From: Ancylobacter koreensis | Lineage (GTDB): Bacteria; Pseudomonadota; Alphaproteobacteria; Rhizobiales; Xanthobacteraceae | DNA: 64,000 bases | Direction of reading: 5' to 3' | Assembly (NCBI RefSeq): GCF_023016525.1 | Contig: NZ_JALKCG010000003.1 | Location: 246,724 to 310,723 of the forward strand | Part shown: positions 9,533 to 19,056 of the stretch, piece by piece | How the letters are laid out: each line of letters starts with the position of its first letter | How positions within the stretch are numbered: the stretch's first letter is position 1 | The notes under the pieces: model-generated | What the model saw: only the letters and a program-made list of their open reading frames with translations | Database searches by the model: none | What the model was told of the DNA's origin: nothing | Program-made: the position numbers and the translations under genes

Positions 9533-9909
9533 GTCGCGCTCCTTGTCGCACCACCACCCGGCCGAACCGATCCCATAGCACCGGCAGCGGCGCCAAATCC
9601 ATCGCGGCTTTCGACCGAAAGGGCCGGCGGCGCACCTTCCCCAATGCTGTCCACGCCTTATCCAGCGGTTCAGCTGCGGCCGCGAAATCAATGAGTTAGC
9701 CGCCTGGCTACAACATGACGCGCGCGATTGATTGTTCGCGGTCATCTTGGGGACAACGGCAAGTCTAGGCTGACTATTCGTCCGATATTTCTTATGCTGC
9801 ATGTCACGACATCCATGTGCGTATCGCACTCTAGCCATAATGTCGTGATGCCCCGGCCACATTTCCTTTCCATGCACGACTCGTCTGCAACAGGAGAAGG
9901 ACGAGGGTA
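9533..9909. other. Divergent intergenic region between the ALDH7 and rlpA-like genes
   Basis: 377 bp with no convincing gene. The left part carries the dehydrogenase ribosome-binding site. The right part (about 9720-9850) is more AT-rich and should hold the promoters. It contains a perfect 9-bp inverted repeat, TCACGACAT at 9804-9812 and ATGTCGTGA at 9840-9848, separated by 27 nt. This could be an operator pair or an RNA stem in the leader of the rlpA-like gene. Confidence 0.6.
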
Positions 9910-10293
9910 TTGACGGCTTGGGGAACAGGACGGGTCGCCGGCGCGGCGTTCGCGACGGGGATCATCTTTCTCACCGGCGGCAATGCTGCCCTTGCTAATC
10001 AGAAAAACCAGAACACGACGTCCGGAATGGCGTCGTACTACGGCTATGGCGGCCGCACCGCGAGCGGTGAACGGCACAGTGCCAACGCCATGACGGCGGC
10101 GCATCGCAGCCTGCCGTTCAACACGAAAGTGCGCGTCACGAACAAGGCCAATGGCCGTTCCGTCGTGGTGCGGATCAACGATCGCGGCCCGTTCGTGAGG
10201 GGCCGGATCATCGACGTCTCGACCGCCGTCGCCGACCAGCTCGGCTTCCGCAGCCGGGGCGTCGCGAAGGTCGATATCGCGGTCGTCGATTGA
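9910..10293 (+). CDS. RlpA-like double-psi beta-barrel protein (septal ring lytic transglycosylase family)
   Basis: 127-residue exported protein. A hydrophobic signal segment lies at about residues 10-29 (ending ALAN). A single RlpA barrel follows, with SGMASYYGYGGRTASGE, an AAHRSLPFNTKVRVTN segment, and the family hallmark RINDRGPFVRGRIIDVS. RlpA proteins bind or cleave peptide-free peptidoglycan at division sites. There is no C-terminal SPOR domain, so this is a short form. The start is TTG 9910, preceded by an AGGAGAAGG stretch; no ATG fits the signal sequence. Confidence 0.85.
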   Translation: MTAWGTGRVAGAAFATGIIFLTGGNAALANQKNQNTTSGMASYYGYGGRTASGERHSANAMTAAHRSLPFNTKVRVTNKANGRSVVVRINDRGPFVRGRIIDVSTAVADQLGFRSRGVAKVDIAVVD

Positions 10294-10322
10294 GACCCTG
10301 AAGGCGCCGGATCCGGAAGCGT

Positions 10323-11441
10323 TCAGCCTTCCCGGTCGCGTGCGGCGTCGAGTATGCGACGACAGTCCTGAAGCTCGTAGAGCGCGGCCTGCAGCCGCTG
10401 GATGTCGTCGCGGCCAAGCTTCGCCCGGGCGGGGATTTCGTTTTCCTGTACCCCGCCCGCGGCGCGCATCGGTACATGAAGCGGCGCGGAAGGCGTCGCC
10501 GCCGCCGCAGAGGGGAGCGGCTGGGCGATAGGCGGCTGGACATGCAGCGGCGCGACCGGCCTCGCGGCTGCGGGCCGCACGGACGGCTCCGGCGCCGGGC
10601 GATGGTGCTCCGGCACATAGTCCAGATCAGGCTCAGGTTCGGGCTCGTCGAAGGCCGTCTCGTCAAACACGGGCTCGGCGGCGATGGGACGGAAGGCGAA
10701 GGCCGGCCGGCTCTCGGACGGGCGCGCCTGGAAGTCCGCATTCTCGCGTCGCTCCGGCGCCGGTGCCGCCGGCGGCATGGCGCGGTGCCCCTCACCCTCC
10801 GGCGCGGCCGGCTCGTGCGGCAGCGCCCGCGAAGGTGCCTCGCCGCGCAGCGAGGGTTCGACGCGCGGCGGGCGCACCTGAGGCGCCAGGTCCGGCAGCA
10901 GCGGCAGCTCGAACATGTCGGGGTCGGCATCCGGTCGCCGCCTGGCGCGGCGCGCGGGCGCTTCCTCCGACGCTTCGCGCTGGCGCGTCGGCAGGAGGTT
11001 GAGGATGCCGCTGAGAGGGCCGGAGCGGGGCGGCTCCTCCTCGCGGGCGCGACCGGGATGGCCGGCATCGACGGAAGTGGCACTCCGCGCGGCGCGCTCC
11101 TCGCGCGCGTCCAGTTCGGCGATCTGCTCGGCTTCCGCTTCGGCGTCGCGCCAGATGGCCTGCACGTAGCGCGGGCCTTCGTCCTTGAGGATGCGCTGCA
11201 CGCCGCGGATGGTGTAGCCCTCCCCGTAGAGGAGATGGCGGATGCCGCGCAGCAGCTCCACGTCGTCGGGACGGTAATAGCGCCGGCCGCCGCCACGCTT
11301 GAGCGGGCGGATCTGCGGGAAGCGCGTCTCCCAGAAGCGCAGCACGTGCTGCGGCAGGTCGAGATCCTCGGCGACCTCGCTGATCGTGCGGAAGGCGTCG
11401 GGCCCCTTCTCCACGCTCGGCTGCTCCTGTCGGACGCTCAC
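10323..11441 (-). CDS. MerR family transcriptional regulator with long low-complexity tail
   Basis: 372-residue protein. The N-terminus (about residues 15-85) is a MerR winged helix: [27 protein letters not shown], then [20 protein letters not shown] linker [19 protein letters not shown] follows. The rest, to near residue 330, is Pro/Ala/Arg/Glu-rich and probably disordered. A short helical end ([24 protein letters not shown]) is conserved-looking. It overlaps ihfA by 4 bp (ATGA), so the two are translationally coupled. This ihfA-merR pair is a standard alphaproteobacterial arrangement; its target is not evident. Confidence 0.88.
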   Translation of the reverse strand: MSVRQEQPSVEKGPDAFRTISEVAEDLDLPQHVLRFWETRFPQIRPLKRGGGRRYYRPDDVELLRGIRHLLYGEGYTIRGVQRILKDEGPRYVQAIWRDAEAEAEQIAELDAREERAARSATSVDAGHPGRAREEEPPRSGPLSGILNLLPTRQREASEEAPARRARRRPDADPDMFELPLLPDLAPQVRPPRVEPSLRGEAPSRALPHEPAAPEGEGHRAMPPAAPAPERRENADFQARPSESRPAFAFRPIAAEPVFDETAFDEPEPEPDLDYVPEHHRPAPEPSVRPAAARPVAPLHVQPPIAQPLPSAAAATPSAPLHVPMRAAGGVQENEIPARAKLGRDDIQRLQAALYELQDCRRILDAARDREG

Positions 11442-11740
11442 GATTCGGGCGCGGAGTTGATCTGCTGCTTGAGGATGTTGGACGGCTTGAACACCATGAC
11501 GCGGCGCGGCGCGATCGGCACTTCCTCGCCCGTCTTCGGGTTGCGCCCGACCCGCTCACCCTTCTGGCGCACGACGAAAGAGCCGAAGGACGACAACTTC
11601 ACGGTCTCGCCGCGCGCCACGCAATCGGCGATCTCGGTCAGGACCGTCTCGACGAGCGCGGCCGATTCCGTGCGCGAAAGGCCGACCCGCTGATACACGG
11701 CCTCGCACAGATCGGCGCGCGTGATGGTACGACCGGCCAT
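11438..11740 (-). CDS. ihfA: Integration host factor subunit alpha
   Basis: 100-residue DNA-bending protein of the HU/IHF family and partner of IHF-beta in recombination, replication and sigma54 promoter architecture. The helical body starts [21 protein letters not shown]. The DNA-inserting arm carries [12 protein letters not shown] with the intercalating proline, followed by [17 protein letters not shown]. Length is typical. It is followed by the merR gene with a 4-bp overlap and preceded by fabH on the same strand. Confidence 0.97.
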   Translation of the reverse strand: MAGRTITRADLCEAVYQRVGLSRTESAALVETVLTEIADCVARGETVKLSSFGSFVVRQKGERVGRNPKTGEEVPIAPRRVMVFKPSNILKQQINSAPES

Positions 11741-11836
11741 TGCTGTCTTCCCCGTTCCGTCGAACCTGTTATCGAATGCTGAAACTAGGCGCCGTCGCCG
11801 TTGCCGGTCAACGGTGCGTCGCGCGCAATGCGCCGA

Positions 11837-12808
11837 TTACCAGCGAACCAGCGCCGAACCCCAGGTAAACCCGCCGCCCATGGCTTCCAGCAGCACCAGA
11901 TCGCCGCGCTTGATGCGCCCGTCGGCATGCGCGGCCGCCAGCGCCAGCGGGATCGAGGCGGCCGAGGTGTTGCCGTGCCGGTCGACGGTGATCACCACTT
12001 TTTCCGGGGCGATGCCGAGCTTGACCGCGCTGGCGTCGATGATGCGCCGGTTGGCCTGGTGCGGCACGAACCAGTCGATCGTCTCGGCGTCCTCGCCGGT
12101 CGCCTCGAAGGCGTCGACGATGACGTCGGTGATCATGCCAACCGCGTGGCGGAACACCTCGCGGCCCTCCATGCGGAGATAGCCGACGCTGCGGGTGGAG
12201 GAGACGCCACCGTCCACGAACAGCTTGTTCTTGAAGCGGCCGTCCGAGCGCAGATGGGTGGTGAGCACGCCGCGCCCGTCCGCCTCATCGCGCACCGCCT
12301 CCAGCACCAGCGCGCCGGCACCGTCGCCGAACAGCACGCAGGTCGTGCGGTCGGACCAGTCGAGAATGCGCGAGAAGGTTTCCGCGCCGATGACGAGGCA
12401 GCGCCGGTACTGGCCGGATTTGAGGAAATTGTCGGCCGTCGCCAGCGCGTAGACGAAACCCGAGCACACCGCCTGCAGGTCGAAGGCCGCGCCATGGGTG
12501 ATGCCGAGGCCGGCCTGCACGCTCACCGCCGTCGCCGGGAAGGTGTTGTCCGGCGTCGAGGTGGCCAGCACGATCAGGTCGATGTCGCCCGGCTCCAGCC
12601 CGGCATCGGCCAACGCCGCTTTCGCGGCAGCCAGCGCGAGATCGGACGTCACCTCGCCCTCGGCGGCGATGTGGCGTTCGCGGATGCCGGTGCGCTGGAC
12701 GATCCAGTCATCCGACGTGTCGACCATCTGCGCGAGGTCGGCATTGGTCAGACAGCGGCCCGGCAGATAGGCGCCGAGCCCGCGCACAACGGAACGGATT
12801 GCACTCAC
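11837..12808 (-). CDS. fabH: 3-oxoacyl-ACP synthase III (FabH)
   Basis: 323-residue enzyme that condenses acetyl-CoA with malonyl-ACP to start fatty acid synthesis. The catalytic triad is visible: Cys115 in LQAVCSGF, His250 in [10 protein letters not shown] and Asn280 in DRHGNTSAA. The C-terminal [13 protein letters not shown] is the standard end. It overlaps plsX by 4 bp, so plsX, fabH, ihfA and merR probably form one transcription unit. Confidence 0.98.
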   Translation of the reverse strand: MSAIRSVVRGLGAYLPGRCLTNADLAQMVDTSDDWIVQRTGIRERHIAAEGEVTSDLALAAAKAALADAGLEPGDIDLIVLATSTPDNTFPATAVSVQAGLGITHGAAFDLQAVCSGFVYALATADNFLKSGQYRRCLVIGAETFSRILDWSDRTTCVLFGDGAGALVLEAVRDEADGRGVLTTHLRSDGRFKNKLFVDGGVSSTRSVGYLRMEGREVFRHAVGMITDVIVDAFEATGEDAETIDWFVPHQANRRIIDASAVKLGIAPEKVVITVDRHGNTSAASIPLALAAAHADGRIKRGDLVLLEAMGGGFTWGSALVRW

Positions 12809-13884
12809 GATGGAACCTGTAACTCGTCTGTAACGGTGGTCTCCGCGCCGGCGCGGGCACCGACCTGCGGGCGGTCATGCATGCCCGCCGCGATGCGGGA
12901 GAGAAGCTGGTAGCGCACCATGTCGTAGCCGATATCGACCGCCGAGGCGAAACCCTCCGCGTCGGTGCCGCCATGGCTCTTGATGACGACGCCGTTCAGC
13001 CCGAGGAAGACGCCGCCATTGGACTTGCGGGGATCGAGCTTCTCGCGAAGTGCGTTGAAGGCGCCGCGCGCCAACACATAGCCGATCTTGGCGAGGAAGC
13101 TGCGCTGGATGGCGCCGCGCAGGAATTCGGCCACCTGTTTGGCGGTACCCTCGGCGGTCTTGAGCGCGATGTTGCCGGAGAAGCCCTCGGTCACCACCAC
13201 GTCGACCGTGCCGCGTCCGATGTCGTCGCCTTCGACGAACCCTTTATAGGCAAGGCCGGGATGGGTGGACTCGCGCAGCGCGACGCCCGCCTCCTTGACC
13301 TCCTCGACGCCCTTGATCTCCTCGACGCCGACATTCAGCAGCCCGACGGTCGGGCGCTCGATATCGAAGACGATACGCGCCATGGCCGCGCCCATCACCG
13401 CCATGTCGACGAGGTGCTGGGCGGAAGCGCCGATGGAGGCGCCAACGTCAAGCACGACGCTCTCCCCGCGCATGGTCGGCCATAGGCAGGCGATGGCGGG
13501 GCGGTCGATGCCGGCCATGGTCTTGAGGTTGACCTTGGCCATCGCCATCAGCGCGCCGGTGTTGCCGGCCGAGACGGCGCAGTCGGCCTCGCCGAGCCGC
13601 ACCGCGTCGATGGCGCGCCACATGGACGAGACCCGGCGCCCGCGCCGCAGCGCCTGGCTCGGCTTGTCGTCCATCTGCACGACGACATCGGTATGGATCA
13701 CCCGGCTGGCGGCGGCGAGGCGCGGCAGGCGGCCGAGGATCTCGTTGATGCGGGCGGAATCGCCGAACAGCAGGAAACTGATATCGGGATGACGCGTCAG
13801 CGCGATCTCAGCGCCGGGCAGCACCACGCCGGGCCCGTGATCGCCGCCCATGACGTCGAGCGCTATTCGGACGGTCGAGGACAT
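12805..13884 (-). CDS. plsX: Phosphate acyltransferase PlsX
   Basis: 359-residue peripheral membrane enzyme that makes acyl-phosphate from acyl-ACP for the PlsX/PlsY route to phosphatidic acid. It starts with the typical [19 protein letters not shown] and contains [21 protein letters not shown] and [19 protein letters not shown]. The C-terminus has the usual [15 protein letters not shown]. It overlaps fabH by 4 bp, coupling membrane lipid and fatty acid initiation genes. Confidence 0.98.
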   Translation of the reverse strand: MSSTVRIALDVMGGDHGPGVVLPGAEIALTRHPDISFLLFGDSARINEILGRLPRLAAASRVIHTDVVVQMDDKPSQALRRGRRVSSMWRAIDAVRLGEADCAVSAGNTGALMAMAKVNLKTMAGIDRPAIACLWPTMRGESVVLDVGASIGASAQHLVDMAVMGAAMARIVFDIERPTVGLLNVGVEEIKGVEEVKEAGVALRESTHPGLAYKGFVEGDDIGRGTVDVVVTEGFSGNIALKTAEGTAKQVAEFLRGAIQRSFLAKIGYVLARGAFNALREKLDPRKSNGGVFLGLNGVVIKSHGGTDAEGFASAVDIGYDMVRYQLLSRIAAGMHDRPQVGARAGAETTVTDELQVPS

Positions 13885-14004
13885 CTAGCGGCGTGGTCTC
13901 GCTGGTCGTGGGGACGCCGGCAGCATGCCGGGGCGGCGCAGACGGCATGCCCCAGATGCGTGCCCGTGACAATAGCGCAGTGCGTATTTGACGTTCGGCG
14001 GCCC

Positions 14005-14538
14005 CTAATTGGTGCCATCGTCCTTGCGCAGCTTCGCCAGCGCGGCGAAGGGCGAGGTCTCTTCCGGGCCGGGCTCGGGCGCGTCGGCAAAGGCCGCGCC
14101 GGGCTTGCGCGGATAGGGATCGAGGCCCAGCGCCAGGAACTCGGCGACCACGGCGCCCACGTCGACGGTGCCGTCCACCAGCGGATCGGGCAGATCGAGT
14201 TCGGTCACGTCGACCTCCGAACCGGGCCGGATCGGGGGAATCTGGTCCTCGGGCGCGAAACGCATCTCGATATCCTCGGAGACCGGGGCGTCGAAAGCCT
14301 CCAGCGTGACGACGCAGGTCTGCGTCACCACCGCCTCGACATGGCCGGTGACGCGCACCGTGCCGGCGCGTTCGGGCTTCACCGTCACTACGGCGGTGAG
14401 CGCGGGAATGCCGGGAATGCCGAAATCCGCCGCCAGCGCCGCCCGCGTCGCCGCGTCGGGCGCGAGCTTCAGGGTGAGCCCGTCATCCGGCAGGCTGGCG
14501 ACGAGCACGGGACGGGAAAGGGGCGATGCGTCCGTCAT
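14005..14538 (-). CDS. DUF177 (YceD-like) domain protein
   Basis: 177-residue cytoplasmic protein of the DUF177 family, whose plant and bacterial members are linked to 23S rRNA accumulation. The core VRVTGHVEAVVTQTCVVTLEAF retains the cysteine of the family motif, followed by an acidic DVTELDLPDPLVDGTVDVGAVVAEFLALGLDPYPRKPG segment typical of alphaproteobacterial members. The stop of the upstream bc1 chaperone gene overlaps its start by 4 bp. In many bacteria this gene precedes rpmF-plsX; here plsX follows after 120 bp without rpmF. Confidence 0.88.
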   Translation of the reverse strand: MTDASPLSRPVLVASLPDDGLTLKLAPDAATRAALAADFGIPGIPALTAVVTVKPERAGTVRVTGHVEAVVTQTCVVTLEAFDAPVSEDIEMRFAPEDQIPPIRPGSEVDVTELDLPDPLVDGTVDVGAVVAEFLALGLDPYPRKPGAAFADAPEPGPEETSPFAALAKLRKDDGTN

Positions 14539-15098
14539 GACGGGGCTGTCTCCGTGAAGCTGATCCGCGCCGGCTCCGGCATCGGGAAGTCGCCGGCGGC
14601 GAAAGTGTCATAGCCGGTCGTCTTCAGCGCCTCGGCCGCCTTCACCATATAGGCGGCCAGCGCCGCCGCCTGAAGGGTGCGCTCGGTATCCGAACCGTAG
14701 ACGTTGCGCAGCACCGCCTCGGCAAGCGCACCGGACTGGCCGGCGTCGACCGGAATCTCATAGGCGCTCACCCGGCCATAGAAGGACTGGGTGACGCGCT
14801 TCATCTTCTTCGGCACGGTGAGGTCGCCGACGCCCATCTCGCGCAGATTTGCATCCATGTCGACACAGAACGCGTCGAACACGCGCTGGCCGAGCTGGCG
14901 GCGCTCCTCGCTCTCCTCCTTCAGGCGGTGGAACAGCAGGAAGGCGTGGACGAGGATCATCTCGAAGCGGCCTTCGACGGTGTCGGGCACCTTGTAGTCG
15001 GTATAGAATACCGGATCGCGCGATCGTGCCACGATCGCGCCATAGAGCCGCTGAATGGTCTCGCCTCCGTCGTTCCGACGGAAGAAACGCAGAATCAT
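14535..15098 (-). CDS. Ubiquinol-cytochrome c chaperone family protein (CBP3/UQCC1-like)
   Basis: 187-residue protein related to mitochondrial Cbp3/UQCC1, which assists cytochrome b assembly into the bc1 complex. Recognisable features are RLYGAIVARSRDPVFYTDY, MILVHAFLLFHRLKEE and FDAFCVDMDANLREMGVGD. The start is MILRFFRR, preceded by CAGGAG; the long open frame further upstream is a GC-rich shadow running through the divergent bamE. It overlaps the DUF177 gene by 4 bp. Confidence 0.9.
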   Translation of the reverse strand: MILRFFRRNDGGETIQRLYGAIVARSRDPVFYTDYKVPDTVEGRFEMILVHAFLLFHRLKEESEERRQLGQRVFDAFCVDMDANLREMGVGDLTVPKKMKRVTQSFYGRVSAYEIPVDAGQSGALAEAVLRNVYGSDTERTLQAAALAAYMVKAAEALKTTGYDTFAAGDFPMPEPARISFTETAPS

Positions 15099-15308
15099 GG
15101 ACGGCTCCTGCCGCGTTCGACTGCCGGTCCGCCTGCGCGGAGTGCCGGTTTCGGCGGGGTAGCGCGGACGGCTGGCGCTGGCAACCCCGGCCGGCTCACA
15201 CCCCCGCGACACGGCCCTCGGGTTGCTTCGGGCACCCGGCCTGTGCTTTCTGCCGTGTGGTGCCGTTCCGGGACCTGTCCCGCGGCAAGCTGGTGTGGAG
15301 ACGAGTAT

Positions 15309-15851
15309 ATGGCATCGACGCGCGTGACGCAGGCGGGAAGCTCCCGCGCCCCGCTCGCCCGCCTTGCAACCGTGGCGGCCGTGGGTGTCGCGGCGCTCGG
15401 CCTGCCGGCGTGCTCGTCGGACAGTATGCCCATGGCGAACGCTACCATGGGACTGCCTCGCCAACCCACGACCTTCGTTTCCGAGCAGCAGCGCGGCTAC
15501 GTGGTCGCCGACGGTGCGCTCGAACAAATCCCGGTCGGCTCCAGTCAGGAGCAGGTCCTGCTCGTGCTGGGAACGCCCTCGACGGTCGCCACGGTGGATG
15601 GCGAGGTGTTCTATTACATCTCGCAGAAGGCCAAGAAGGTCATGTTCCTTCGGCCGGAGATCACCGACCAGCGTGTCGTCGCGGTGTATTTCGACCCCAA
15701 GGACAAACGCGTCACGCGCGTCGCCGACTACCGGCTGAAGGACGGCAAGGTGTTCGACTTCGTCAGCCGCACGACGCCGACCGGCGGCCAGGAAATGTCG
15801 ATCCTCGGCCAGATCTTCCAGTCGACCACCTTCACGCCCGGCGGGATCTGA
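15309..15851 (+). CDS. bamE: Outer membrane assembly lipoprotein BamE (SmpA/OmlA)
   Basis: 180-residue lipoprotein of the beta-barrel assembly machinery. The signal peptide ends in a lipobox LPAC (Cys about residue 35). The BamE domain follows: LEQIPVGSSQEQVLLVLGTPSTVATVDGEVFYYIS, then VVAVYFDPKDKRVTRVADYRLKDGK. The start ATG 15309 was chosen because it gives the signal peptide. Divergent from the bc1 chaperone gene, as in other alphaproteobacteria. Confidence 0.92.
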   Translation: MASTRVTQAGSSRAPLARLATVAAVGVAALGLPACSSDSMPMANATMGLPRQPTTFVSEQQRGYVVADGALEQIPVGSSQEQVLLVLGTPSTVATVDGEVFYYISQKAKKVMFLRPEITDQRVVAVYFDPKDKRVTRVADYRLKDGKVFDFVSRTTPTGGQEMSILGQIFQSTTFTPGGI

Positions 15852-15871
15852 TCGGGCCGGCCTGACGTCGC

Positions 15872-17110
15872 TCAGAACCGCTCGGCCGAGAAGGGGCCAG
15901 GATCGGCGCAGGGCTCCTCCCCGGTCATCATCTCCGCCAGCAGCCGCCCCGTGATCGGGCCGAGCGTGAAGCCGAGATGCTGGTGGCCGATGGCGAGCCA
16001 CATGCCCTTCTGGCCCGGCGCGCGCCCGATGACCGGCAGCATGTCCGGAAAAGCCGGGCGGCAGCCGAGCCACGGCTCGGCCTCGGCCCGCTCGCCGAGC
16101 GGGAACAGGCCGCGCGCCAGCGCTTCGGTCTTCTCCAGCTGAACCGGCGTCTTGGGCGCGTCGCGGCGGGCGAACTCGACACCCGTCGTCAGGCGAATGC
16201 CTCCGGTCATCGGCGTGATGACGTAGCCGCCTTCCTCGTCCAGCACCGGACGGGAGAGCCTCGCCTCCCCATCGGCGTGATAATGCATGTGATAGCCGCG
16301 CTTGACTGCCAGCGGCAGGCGCAGGCCAAAGGGGCGCAAGACGTCCATCGCCCAGGGCCCGAGCGCCACGACGATTTCGGGGGCCTCGACACTCCCCTCC
16401 TCCGTCGTCACCGCCCAGCCCGAGCCGAGCCGCGCAAGGGTCCGCGCGTCGCCCCGGCGCACATGGCCGCCGAGCGCGGCGAGATGGGCGGCATAGGCCT
16501 GCGTCACCCCACCCGGGCTCGACACCGAATGCGGATCGGACCAGATCACTGCGCCCCGGAACACCGGGCGCAGCGACGGCTCCATCGCGATCGCCTCGTC
16601 GACGGTGATTTCCCGCGCGGTGAGGCCATAGTCGCGCGCCAGCGGGAATTCGCGGCGCTCATTCTCCAGCCCCGCCTCGGTCCGGTAGAGCTTGAGCCAG
16701 CCGCCCTCGCGGAAGAAATGTTCGGCGCCGCTCACGCGGGCGAGGCTGTCGTGCTCGGCAATGCTGTGGGCGAGCAGCGTCTCGATGGTGCGGGCATAGG
16801 CGAGGATGCGATCCGGCGCCGACGCCCGCCAATAGGCGAACATCCAAGGCAGCAGGCGCGGAAGCGCGTTCCAGTGGTAGTTGGCCGCCGGATTGCGGCC
16901 GAGCGCGACATCGACGAGCGCGGAAAGCTGGCGCGGGAAGGCGACGGGATAGATGGAGGCGCGCTCGACCAGCCCGGCATTGCCGTAGGAGGTCTCCTCG
17001 CCCGGTCCCCGGCGGTCGACGAGCACGACGGAGCGGCCGCGCTGCGCGAGATGGAGAGCGACGCAGGTGCCGACGATGCCGGCCCCGAGCACGATCGTAT
17101 CCGTCTTCAT
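15872..17110 (-). CDS. D-amino-acid dehydrogenase-like FAD oxidoreductase (DAO family)
   Basis: 412-residue FAD enzyme. The N-terminal Rossmann motif is TIVLGAGIVGTCVALHLAQRG followed by VVLVDRRGPGEETSYGNAG, the form found in DadA-type D-amino-acid dehydrogenases. The C-terminal WLGCRPAFPDMLPVIGRAPG and LAIGHQHLGFTLGPITGRLLAEM match the family. It is 67 bp downstream of an amino-acid-binding protein gene on the same strand, which suggests joint uptake and oxidation of an amino acid or opine. The exact substrate is not evident. Confidence 0.88.
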   Translation of the reverse strand: MKTDTIVLGAGIVGTCVALHLAQRGRSVVLVDRRGPGEETSYGNAGLVERASIYPVAFPRQLSALVDVALGRNPAANYHWNALPRLLPWMFAYWRASAPDRILAYARTIETLLAHSIAEHDSLARVSGAEHFFREGGWLKLYRTEAGLENERREFPLARDYGLTAREITVDEAIAMEPSLRPVFRGAVIWSDPHSVSSPGGVTQAYAAHLAALGGHVRRGDARTLARLGSGWAVTTEEGSVEAPEIVVALGPWAMDVLRPFGLRLPLAVKRGYHMHYHADGEARLSRPVLDEEGGYVITPMTGGIRLTTGVEFARRDAPKTPVQLEKTEALARGLFPLGERAEAEPWLGCRPAFPDMLPVIGRAPGQKGMWLAIGHQHLGFTLGPITGRLLAEMMTGEEPCADPGPFSAERF

Positions 17111-17177
17111 GGAGGTTATCCGGGAGTCCGTTCGGCGGGAGACGGCGGTGGAGCGCAGGCCCCGCCGCCGGATCGGG

Positions 17178-17945
17178 TCAGTTGATCGGGAACGGGAAGT
17201 ACTTGGCGTTGATCTTGGCGTAGGTGCCGTCCGCCTGGATCTCCTTGATCGCCTTGTTCAGCGCCTCGCGCAGTTCGTTATCCTCCTTGCGGACCGCGAT
17301 GCCGGTGCCGTCGGGGTTCACGTCGGCGAGGTCGGCGCCGATGAACTTGCAGCACTTGCCGTCCGCCGACTTCTCCAGCCACTCATAGAGCACGAACTTG
17401 TCGGCCAGCACCGCGTCGAGACGGCCGGCGGCTAGATCGGCATTGGCCTCGTCCTGCGTCGGATAGAGCTTGATGTCGGAGCCCTTGTACTTGTCTTCGA
17501 GATAGGTCGCGCCGGTGGTGGAGGACTGCGCGCCGATGGTCTTGCCCTTCAGCGCGTCGGGCGTGATGGCGGTGAGCTTGGTGTCCTTCGGGGCGATGAA
17601 GTTGCCCGGCGTCAGGTAATAGGGGATCGTGAAGGAGACCTTTTCCTTGCGCTCGTCGGTGATCGACATGGAGGCGAGGATGACGTCGTACTTCTTGGCC
17701 AGCAGGGCCGGGATGATGCCGTCCCAGTCCTGCGCGACGAAGGTGCATTCCGCCTTGAGCTTCGCGCACAGCGCCTCGCCGATCTCGATGTCGAAGCCGA
17801 CGAGCTTGCCGCTCGAATCGACCGAGTTGAAGGGCGGATAGGCGCCTTCGGTGCCGATGCGGATCTTCTTGATCTCGGCCTGCGCGGCGCCGGCGCCCAC
17901 GGCGAGCACGGCAGCGGCGGCCAGCAGAATCTTGGCGATTTTCAT
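17178..17945 (-). CDS. Periplasmic amino-acid-binding protein (Lys/Arg/ornithine or opine type)
   Basis: 255-residue solute-binding protein of ABC importer family 3. The signal peptide ends AGAAQA before EIKKIRIG. The binding-site signatures are GTEGAYPPFNSVDSSGKLVGFDIEIGEALC, DWDGIIPALLAKKYDVILASMSIT, GAQSSTTGATYLEDKY and the C-terminal ELREALNKAIKEIQADGTYAKI. No permease or ATPase gene is nearby; the only linked gene is the FAD dehydrogenase downstream. It may feed a transporter encoded elsewhere. Confidence 0.93.
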   Translation of the reverse strand: MKIAKILLAAAAVLAVGAGAAQAEIKKIRIGTEGAYPPFNSVDSSGKLVGFDIEIGEALCAKLKAECTFVAQDWDGIIPALLAKKYDVILASMSITDERKEKVSFTIPYYLTPGNFIAPKDTKLTAITPDALKGKTIGAQSSTTGATYLEDKYKGSDIKLYPTQDEANADLAAGRLDAVLADKFVLYEWLEKSADGKCCKFIGADLADVNPDGTGIAVRKEDNELREALNKAIKEIQADGTYAKINAKYFPFPIN

Positions 17946-18051
17946 ATGACTGTTCCCGATATCGGTCCGGGTGCTCCGGATCCTGCGCTGAGGCTAGGTC
18001 GGGCGGGGTGCGCAGGCAATCGGGGAAATCGACCAACCTTTGCGGGGCTTG

Positions 18052-19047
18052 TCAGAAATGGCTGAAGCTGCCTCGGGCGAGGGTGAGCTCCGCTCCGTCG
18101 CCGTCGCGCACGCTCAGCCCCTCACCCTCATGGGTATGGCCGATCACGCTCACCCCGATGCCGGCCGCGGTGGCGAAGGTGCTGAAGGCGCTCACTTCGT
18201 GGTCCGGCATCACGGCGAGGATCTCGTAATCGTCGCCGCCCGTCAGCGCCGTCTCCAGAAGCGCCGGCTCCGCCGCGATGGCCGCGCGGGCGGCGGCGCT
18301 GAACGGCACGCGCGACGCCTCGATCGTGCCGGCGACGCCGGAGGCCGACAGCAGCTTTCGCAGATCGCCGACGAGCCCGTCCGAGACGTCCATCGCCGCG
18401 CTGGCTCGACCGCGCAGCGGACGGGCGAGCGCCAGGCGCGGGCGCGGATGCAGGTAGCGGTCCCGCAGATGATCGAGGCTGGCCGAATCGAGCCCGGCGA
18501 AACCGGACCGCGCCGGATCGAGCCGCAGGGCGAGGCCCAGCGCGCTGTCGCCGATGGTGCCGCTCACCACGATCGCCTCGCCTGGCCGGGCAGTGGCGCG
18601 GCGCACCATCTGCCCCGTGGGCACGGCGCCGAGCGCGGTGATGGACACGGTGAAGGGGCCCGGAGTGCGCACCGTGTCGCCGCCGAGCAGCGGCGCCCCG
18701 TAGAGTGTGGCATCGGCGCCGATGCCACCCGCGAAGGCTTCCAGCGCGGCAGCGTCCATGTCAGGCGGTATGGCGAAAGCCAGCAGCACCCCGAGCGGGT
18801 CCGCCCCCTTGGCGGCGAGGTCGGACAGGTTCACCCGCATCGCCTTGCGGGCGATGGAGGCCGGCGGGTCGTCAGGGAAGAAATGCACGCCGGCGACCAG
18901 CGCGTCCTTGGTCAGCACCAGCTCGTGGCCGGGGGGCACTGCCAGCAGCGCGGCATCGTCCTTGAGGCCCAGGGCGCCGGGATGTGTCGCCACCGATCCG
19001 AACAACCGGGCGATCAGCTTGTCTTCGCCTGAATCGCCCGCCGCCAT
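18052..19047 (-). CDS. thiL: Thiamine-monophosphate kinase
   Basis: 331-residue cytoplasmic kinase converting thiamine phosphate to the diphosphate. The AIR-synthase-like fold is shown by LKDDAALL, LTKDALVAGVHFF, GADPLGVLLAFAIP, AAMDVSDGLVGDLRKL and the C-terminal TGGDDYEILAVMP. Length is typical. It sits 9 bp after nusB, last gene in the glyA-nrdR-rib-nusB-thiL series. Confidence 0.96.
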   Translation of the reverse strand: MAAGDSGEDKLIARLFGSVATHPGALGLKDDAALLAVPPGHELVLTKDALVAGVHFFPDDPPASIARKAMRVNLSDLAAKGADPLGVLLAFAIPPDMDAAALEAFAGGIGADATLYGAPLLGGDTVRTPGPFTVSITALGAVPTGQMVRRATARPGEAIVVSGTIGDSALGLALRLDPARSGFAGLDSASLDHLRDRYLHPRPRLALARPLRGRASAAMDVSDGLVGDLRKLLSASGVAGTIEASRVPFSAAARAAIAAEPALLETALTGGDDYEILAVMPDHEVSAFSTFATAAGIGVSVIGHTHEGEGLSVRDGDGAELTLARGSFSHF

Positions 19048-19056
19048 GTCCAGCTC

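Noticed and set aside
11801..12913. 370-codon frame antisense to fabH and plsX
   Set aside because: Crosses the fabH-plsX overlap on the opposite strand; low-complexity shadow.
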